64,000 nt of DNA from Pseudomonas viridiflava. GTDB lineage: Bacteria > Pseudomonadota > Gammaproteobacteria > Pseudomonadales > Pseudomonadaceae. Of this stretch, positions 59,852-64,000 are shown one piece after another (positions within the stretch are counted from its first letter, which is position 1; each line of letters starts with the position of its first letter). The stretch covers positions 1-64,000 of the forward strand of contig NZ_UTHA01000029.1 in assembly GCF_900582195.1 (NCBI RefSeq), written 5' to 3'. The position numbers and the translations under genes were made by a program. A model generated the notes under the pieces. It saw nothing but the letters and a program-made list of their open reading frames with translations, was not told where the DNA came from and made no database searches.

Positions 59852-61783
59852 ATGGACAGTCGAATGCCTGCCACTTATCGCGATGCTTTGCGTGCAGCGC
59901 TGCTCTATCTCGTGCTTGCGGCCGTCTGGCTGCAAGTTACTGATCATTTATTAAACAATTTCTTCGATAACTCCGTCGATCTCGCCCGCTGGCAACTGAT
60001 CAACGGTTACCTGTTTGCGGCGCTCAGCGCCGTGCTGATCTTCCTGGCGCGAGTGCGTTTGTGCGAGTTCCTCGGTATTGGTGCGCGTCTGCGCGAACGC
60101 CACGCCGATCGCGAACGCCTGCGTCAGGCGGCAGCTGTGTTCGATTGCACCCGCGAAGGCGTGTTAGTCACCAACCACCGAGGGCTGATCGTGCACGTCA
60201 ATCGCGCGTTCATCGAGATCACCGGTTATCAGCGCGAAGAGGTTCTTGGACAGCAGCCGAGCCTGTTCAAGTCCGGCCATCATCCGCCGGGCTTCTATCA
60301 GGCAATGTTTGCCACCCTTGAGTCGCAGGGCGAATGGAGCGGCGAAATCTGGAACCGCCGGAAAAGCGGTGAGATTTATCCACAGTGGCAAACCATCCGG
60401 GTCATTCACGATGATCAGGGCCGGCTCAGCCATTACGTCGCGGTGTTTTCCGACATCAGTGCGATCAAGGATTCCGAGCATGAACTCAAACACCTCGCGC
60501 ACCACGACCCGCTGACCGATCTGCCCAATCGTCTGCTGTTCAGCGACCGTGCGGAACAGGCGCTGGCCTCGGCGCAAAACCACAAGCGCGGCTGTGCACT
60601 GCTGATGCTGGATCTCGATCACTTCAAAATGATCAACGACAGCCTCGGGCATAACACTGGCGATCGCTTGCTCAAGGCTGTGGCGGCGCGTCTGCAGGCG
60701 CTGTTCGGCCCCGGCATTACTTTGGCGCGGCTCGGTGGCGACGAGTTCGCGGTGTTGGCAGAGAGTTGTCCACAGCCGGTGCAGGCGGCGGCGCTGGCGC
60801 AACGCATTCTCGATGCGTTGAAGGAGCCGTTCTGCATCGATGGTCATGAACTGTTCATCAACGCCAGCCTCGGCATCAGCCTGTTCCCCAGCGACGCGCT
60901 GAGCGCCGAACAACTGTTGCGCAATGCCGACGCGGCGCTGTTCAAGGCCAAGAGCAGCGGCCGCAACGGTTACGCCTTGTACACCGAAGAACTCACCGCC
61001 CACGCCCAGCAACGGGTGGAACTCGCTTTCGAGCTACGCCGGGCACTGGAGCAGCAGGAACTGCGGGTCTACTACCAACCGGTGCATGACTTGAAAACCG
61101 GTCGCTTGATTGGCGTTGAAGCGCTGGTTCGCTGGCAGCACCCGTCGCGTGGTCTGGTATCGCCGGCGGAGTTCATTCCGATCGCTGAACGCACCGGGCT
61201 GATTGCCGAAATCGACGCGTGGGTGATGCAGCAGGCGTGCCGGCAGATGTGTGAGTGGCAACAGGCCGGGGTGGTGCTGTCGTTTGTCGCGGTCAATGTT
61301 TCGTCGCGGTTGTTCGCCCGGCGTGAGTTGTACCAGCAGGTCGCGCAAGTGCTGCACGACACCGGGCTGGATCCGGCGTATCTGGAGCTGGAAGTCACCG
61401 AAAGCGCGGTGATGGATGATCCGGAAGTGGCCCTGGAGCAAATGCATCGTTTGCGCGAGTTGGGTATTCGCCTTGCCATCGATGATTTCGGCACCGGTTA
61501 CTCGTCGCTGCTGCGGCTCAAGCGCTTGCCGGTGCAGAAACTGAAGATCGATCAGGGTTTCGTCGCCGGGCTGCCGTGGGATGAGGATGATGCGGCGATT
61601 GTCCGGGTGATCATCGCGCTGGCGCGCAGCATGGGCATGCAGGTGCACGCCGAGGGTATCGAGCAGGTTGAGCAGGCGGCGTTTTTGCTGGAGCAGGGAT
61701 GTGATCTGGGGCAGGGGTATTGGTTTGGGCGGCCGAGTCCGGCGGTCGAAATCGATTGGGGACGCGCGCCATTGATTGATTAA
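59852..61783 (+). CDS. Membrane PAS-GGDEF-EAL c-di-GMP enzyme
   Basis: 643 residues: two N-terminal helices (LLYLVLAAVWLQVTDHLL; LINGYLFAALSAVLIFLARV), a PAS domain (about 95-210), a GGDEF domain (LARLGGDEF) and an EAL domain. The EAL residues for phosphodiesterase activity are all present (GVEALVRW, NVSSRLF, LEVTES, IDDFGTGYSSL, KLKIDQGF, HAEGIEQ). The GGDEF part has no RxxD I-site and may be regulatory. Probably breaks down c-di-GMP. By gene order it is the likely equivalent of P. aeruginosa PA0285 (PipA). ATG 59852 has GTAGGG very close; ATG 59864 is possible. Confidence 0.9.
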   Translation: MDSRMPATYRDALRAALLYLVLAAVWLQVTDHLLNNFFDNSVDLARWQLINGYLFAALSAVLIFLARVRLCEFLGIGARLRERHADRERLRQAAAVFDCTREGVLVTNHRGLIVHVNRAFIEITGYQREEVLGQQPSLFKSGHHPPGFYQAMFATLESQGEWSGEIWNRRKSGEIYPQWQTIRVIHDDQGRLSHYVAVFSDISAIKDSEHELKHLAHHDPLTDLPNRLLFSDRAEQALASAQNHKRGCALLMLDLDHFKMINDSLGHNTGDRLLKAVAARLQALFGPGITLARLGGDEFAVLAESCPQPVQAAALAQRILDALKEPFCIDGHELFINASLGISLFPSDALSAEQLLRNADAALFKAKSSGRNGYALYTEELTAHAQQRVELAFELRRALEQQELRVYYQPVHDLKTGRLIGVEALVRWQHPSRGLVSPAEFIPIAERTGLIAEIDAWVMQQACRQMCEWQQAGVVLSFVAVNVSSRLFARRELYQQVAQVLHDTGLDPAYLELEVTESAVMDDPEVALEQMHRLRELGIRLAIDDFGTGYSSLLRLKRLPVQKLKIDQGFVAGLPWDEDDAAIVRVIIALARSMGMQVHAEGIEQVEQAAFLLEQGCDLGQGYWFGRPSPAVEIDWGRAPLID

Positions 61784-61788
61784 AGATC

Positions 61789-61831
61789 AAAAGATCGTCC
61801 AATCGCGGCCCGATCCTTCGGACGATCTTTT
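61789..61831. terminator. Palindromic terminator after the GGDEF-EAL gene
   Basis: Arms AAAAGATCGTCC and GGACGATCTTTT (61789-61800 with 61820-61831); ends in TTTT on the plus strand. Confidence 0.75.
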
Positions 61832-61888
61832 GCTGCAACAGGCTGCAAACCCTTGCTCCGCCACATAATGTTTTTCAGTTATATAAAC

Positions 61889-61913
61889 ATTCTTAAATAG
61901 TCTTTTTAAGAAT
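61889..61913 (+). promoter_or_regulatory. Inverted repeat in the oscA promoter region
   Basis: Perfect arms ATTCTTAAA-N7-TTTAAGAAT in the AT-rich stretch 61865-61925 before oscA. The downstream genes belong to sulfur uptake, so a CysB-type site is a reasonable guess; the repeat itself is certain. Confidence 0.45.
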
Positions 61914-61995
61914 ATCTACGCCTCTCTTATATTGCTCCCACGCCGAACGCAGTGCCGCCCACTGCCAGGCACATCCCATTCAAAGGAGCAGCACC

Positions 61996-62178
61996 ATGAG
62001 CGCATCCCTTCGCAGCGTTGACGGTCAGGACGAAAGCACCATCTTGCGTGAAATCCAGAGCGCCCTGCGCGATCTGCGTTTCGGCGCGGTGGAGATCACT
62101 GTGCACAACGCCCAGGTCGTACAGATCGAACGCAAAGAGAAATTCCGTTTGCAGCAACCGGGCAAGCAACCGGGCTAA
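61996..62178 (+). CDS. oscA: OscA, small sulfur-starvation protein (YezD/DUF2292)
   Basis: 60-residue protein with the DUF2292/YezD pattern ILREIQSALRDLRFGAVEITVHNAQVVQIERKEKFRL. OscA was named in Pseudomonas for a need in organosulfur use under sulfur limitation and chromate stress. AAGGAG ahead of ATG 61996. It precedes sbp and cysT, which fits a sulfur-responsive operon, although a large hairpin separates it from sbp. Biochemical role unknown. Confidence 0.8.
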   Translation: MSASLRSVDGQDESTILREIQSALRDLRFGAVEITVHNAQVVQIERKEKFRLQQPGKQPG

Positions 62179-62245
62179 AAGATCGCCGCCTGCGCCAGTT
62201 CCTGCGGGGGGATTGATGCAGGAGCTGCCGCAGGCGGCGATCTTT
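62178..62245 (+). terminator. Large hairpin between oscA and sbp
   Basis: 17-base perfect arms at 62178-62194 and 62229-62245 (core GATCGCCGCCTGCG), with an inner, imperfect stem; starts on the last base of the oscA stop codon. Only three T residues at the end, so it may reduce rather than stop transcription into sbp. Confidence 0.6.
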
Positions 62246-62313
62246 GTACCGACACACCCGATTTGCGCAATACATAAGAAAAAGCCACCACCAGAATTCC
62301 AGGAGCTTTCACC

Positions 62314-63327
62314 ATGTCGTCGATTCGCCGTTACGCTTTGGCCGCTCTGGCCAGTGCTGTGTTTGCCGGTTCCGCCGTTGCCAAGGATTACGAACTGCTC
62401 AACGTGTCGTATGACCCGACGCGCGAGCTGTATCAGGACTACAACGCTGAATTCATCAAGTTCTGGCAGAAAGATCACGCCGGCGACACCGTGAAAATCC
62501 AGCAATCCCACGGTGGTTCGGGCAAACAGGGTCGTGCGGTGATCGACGGTCTGCGCGCTGACGTGGTGACCCTGGCCCTGGCCGGCGACATCGATGAAAT
62601 CGCCAAACTCGGCAAGACCCTGCCCGCCGACTGGCAGAAGCGTCTGCCGGAAGCGAGCACGCCGTACACCTCGACCATCGTGTTCCTGGTGCGCAAGGGC
62701 AACCCGAAAGGCATCAAGGACTGGGGTGATCTGGTCAAGAACGACGTCTCGGTGATCACCCCGAACCCGAAAACCTCCGGCGGTGCGCGCTGGAACTTCC
62801 TCGCCGCATGGGCCTACGGTCTGAAAGCCAACGGCGGCAGCGAAGAAAAAGCTAAAGAGTACGTGCAGACCCTGTTCAAGCATGTGCCGATTCTCGACAC
62901 CGGCGCTCGTGGCTCGACCATTACCTTCGTCAACAACGGTCAGGGTGACGTGTTGCTGGCCTGGGAAAACGAAGCGTTCCTGGCGCTGAAAGAAGATGGC
63001 GGCGCCGACAAGTTCGACATCGTCGTGCCTTCGCTGTCGATCCTCGCCGAGCCGCCAGTGGCGGTGGTCGACAAGAACGCCGAGAAGAAAGGCAACGAGC
63101 AGATCGCCGAAGCCTATCTGAAGCACCTGTACAGCCCGGCCGGTCAGGAAATCGCCGCGAAGAACTTCTACCGTCCGCGTGACAAGGACGTGGCCGCGAA
63201 GTACGCCCAGCAGTTCCCGAAACTCGAGCTGGTGACCATCGACAAAGACTTCGGCGGCTGGAAAACCGCGCAACCGAAATTCTTCAACGACGGTGGCGTG
63301 TTCGACCAGATTTATCAGGCGCAGTAA
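62314..63327 (+). CDS. sbp: Sulfate-binding periplasmic protein
   Basis: Substrate-binding protein of the sulfate/thiosulfate ABC importer, 337 residues. Signal peptide [23 protein letters not shown], then [24 protein letters not shown], the family's mature start; also [28 protein letters not shown] and [18 protein letters not shown], which contact the oxyanion. AGGAG ahead of ATG 62314. The permease gene follows 173 bases later with a REP doublet between. Confidence 0.93.
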   Translation: MSSIRRYALAALASAVFAGSAVAKDYELLNVSYDPTRELYQDYNAEFIKFWQKDHAGDTVKIQQSHGGSGKQGRAVIDGLRADVVTLALAGDIDEIAKLGKTLPADWQKRLPEASTPYTSTIVFLVRKGNPKGIKDWGDLVKNDVSVITPNPKTSGGARWNFLAAWAYGLKANGGSEEKAKEYVQTLFKHVPILDTGARGSTITFVNNGQGDVLLAWENEAFLALKEDGGADKFDIVVPSLSILAEPPVAVVDKNAEKKGNEQIAEAYLKHLYSPAGQEIAAKNFYRPRDKDVAAKYAQQFPKLELVTIDKDFGGWKTAQPKFFNDGGVFDQIYQAQ

Positions 63328-63370
63328 TCTGACTTCAGCCACACATCAAGCCTGAAGCCAGGCGCGGAAA

Positions 63371-63460
63371 ATGTGGGAGCGAGCTTGCTCGCGAAAGCGG
63401 AGTGTCAGACGACGTAGAGTTGGCTGATACTCCCTCTTCGCGAGCAAGCTCGCTCCCACA
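63371..63460. repeat. REP doublet 8 (inverted pair)
   Basis: Copies at 63371-63400 and 63432-63460 in opposite orientation, lying inside the sbp-cysT operon spacer. May change the ratio of sbp to cysT message, as described for REPs in other operons. Confidence 0.9.
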
Positions 63461-63500
63461 TTGGTGCGTTCAGCGGAATGCTTTTTAACCAAGGACTTTT

Positions 63501-64000
63501 ATGTCGCGTCGTATCTCCCCCGTCATACCCGGCTTCGGGCTGACGCTGGGCTACACCTTGGTGTACCTCAGCCTGATTGTGCTTATCCCGCTGGCGGCGA
63601 TGTTCGTCCACGCCGCCCAACTCACCTGGGATCAGTTCTGGACGATCATCTCCGCGCCGCGGGTGCTGGCGGCATTGAAGCTGAGCTTCGGGACCGCGCT
63701 GTGTGCGGCGATCATCAATGGCATCATCGGCACGTTGCTGGCCTGGGTGCTGGTGCGCTACACCTTCCCGGGGCGCAAGGTGATCGACGCGATGATCGAT
63801 CTGCCGTTCGCCCTGCCGACTGCCGTGGCCGGTATCGCGCTGACTGCGCTGTACGCGCCGGCCGGTCTGGTCGGCCAATTCGCTGCTGACCTCGGTTTCA
63901 AAATCGCTTACACGCCACTCGGTATCACGTTGGCGCTGACCTTCGTCACACTGCCGTTCGTGGTGCGCACGGTGCAACCGGTGTTGGCCGACATTCCCCG
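63501..64000 (+). CDS. cysT: CysT (CysU) sulfate ABC permease, 5' part
   Basis: First 166 codons of an inner membrane permease of the sulfate importer; the 3' end is outside the window. ATG 63501 with AAGGA ahead. The start VIPGFGLTLGYTLVYLSLIVLIPLAAMFVHA and the segment LKLSFGTALCAAIINGIIGTLLAWVLVRY ... IDLPFALPTAVAGIALTALY are typical of CysT. Expected to be followed by cysW and cysA. Confidence 0.92.
   Translation, partial: MSRRISPVIPGFGLTLGYTLVYLSLIVLIPLAAMFVHAAQLTWDQFWTIISAPRVLAALKLSFGTALCAAIINGIIGTLLAWVLVRYTFPGRKVIDAMIDLPFALPTAVAGIALTALYAPAGLVGQFAADLGFKIAYTPLGITLALTFVTLPFVVRTVQPVLADIP

Noticed and set aside
61927..63342. 471-codon minus-strand frame over oscA and sbp
   Set aside because: Antisense shadow; both plus-strand genes are recognised.

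Overview
The window looks like a chromosomal segment of a fluorescent-group Pseudomonas (P. fluorescens complex). The evidence is the high-GC codon usage, the lapA/lapEBC surface-adhesin locus, the pgaABCD operon, the desA / GGDEF-EAL / oscA / sbp / cysT gene order that I recall from Pseudomonas, and eight doublets of the Pseudomonas REP element (core GGGAGCGAGC / GCTCGCTCCC). No rRNA, prophage, integrase, transposase or CRISPR array is visible.

Layout. (1) 1-11753, minus strand: the 5' part of a giant lapA adhesin gene that runs off the left edge, with an N-terminal retention module and about 37 tandem ~100-residue repeats. (2) 12114-17011: the divergent type I secretion genes lapE-lapB-lapC. 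(3) 17381-20047: a TauD-type dioxygenase with an ABC ATPase and permease, probably for sulfonate-type sulfur scavenging. (4) 20222-25614: a LysR regulator and an MFS/HlyD/NodT efflux pump whose NodT gene carries a REP doublet inside its reading frame. (5) 25670-29542: a membrane glycosyltransferase, an NfeD/slipin pair, a YbaK-type deacylase and a DUF2789 protein. (6) 29543-31119: a Fic-domain gene with more AT-rich sequence, preceded by phased A8 tracts. (7) 31198-36269: a five-gene MarR/FUSC/DUF1656/HlyD/NodT efflux operon. (8) 36363-38796: a small membrane protein and a YdgA-like DUF945 protein. (9) 39047-45418: pgaABCD for poly-N-acetylglucosamine. (10) 45454-50945: a Rieske-FAD reductase, a PEBP protein, a VWA lipoprotein with an ECF sigma factor and a membrane-anchored partner, and a small acidic protein. 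(11) 50946-52564: an accessory pocket with an Mrr-type endonuclease, 12-bp tandem repeats, a 57-bp perfect palindrome and tRNA-Arg(CCG). (12) 53007-55912: gabD-gabT. (13) 56047-61783: an HDOD response regulator, a diguanylate cyclase, the DesA desaturase and a GGDEF-EAL protein. (14) 61996-64000: oscA, sbp and the start of cysT (cut by the right edge).

How they work together. Two biofilm matrix systems (the LapA adhesin and PNAG) and two c-di-GMP enzymes lie in one 64-kb segment. LapA retention (by LapD/LapG, not in this window) and Pga-type synthases are both known c-di-GMP targets in other bacteria, so surface attachment is the main theme. Sulfur acquisition is a second theme (TauD/ABC operon; oscA-sbp-cysT) and efflux a third (two tripartite pumps). 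The least explained parts are the Fic gene with its A-tract leader and the small restriction pocket beside the tRNA.
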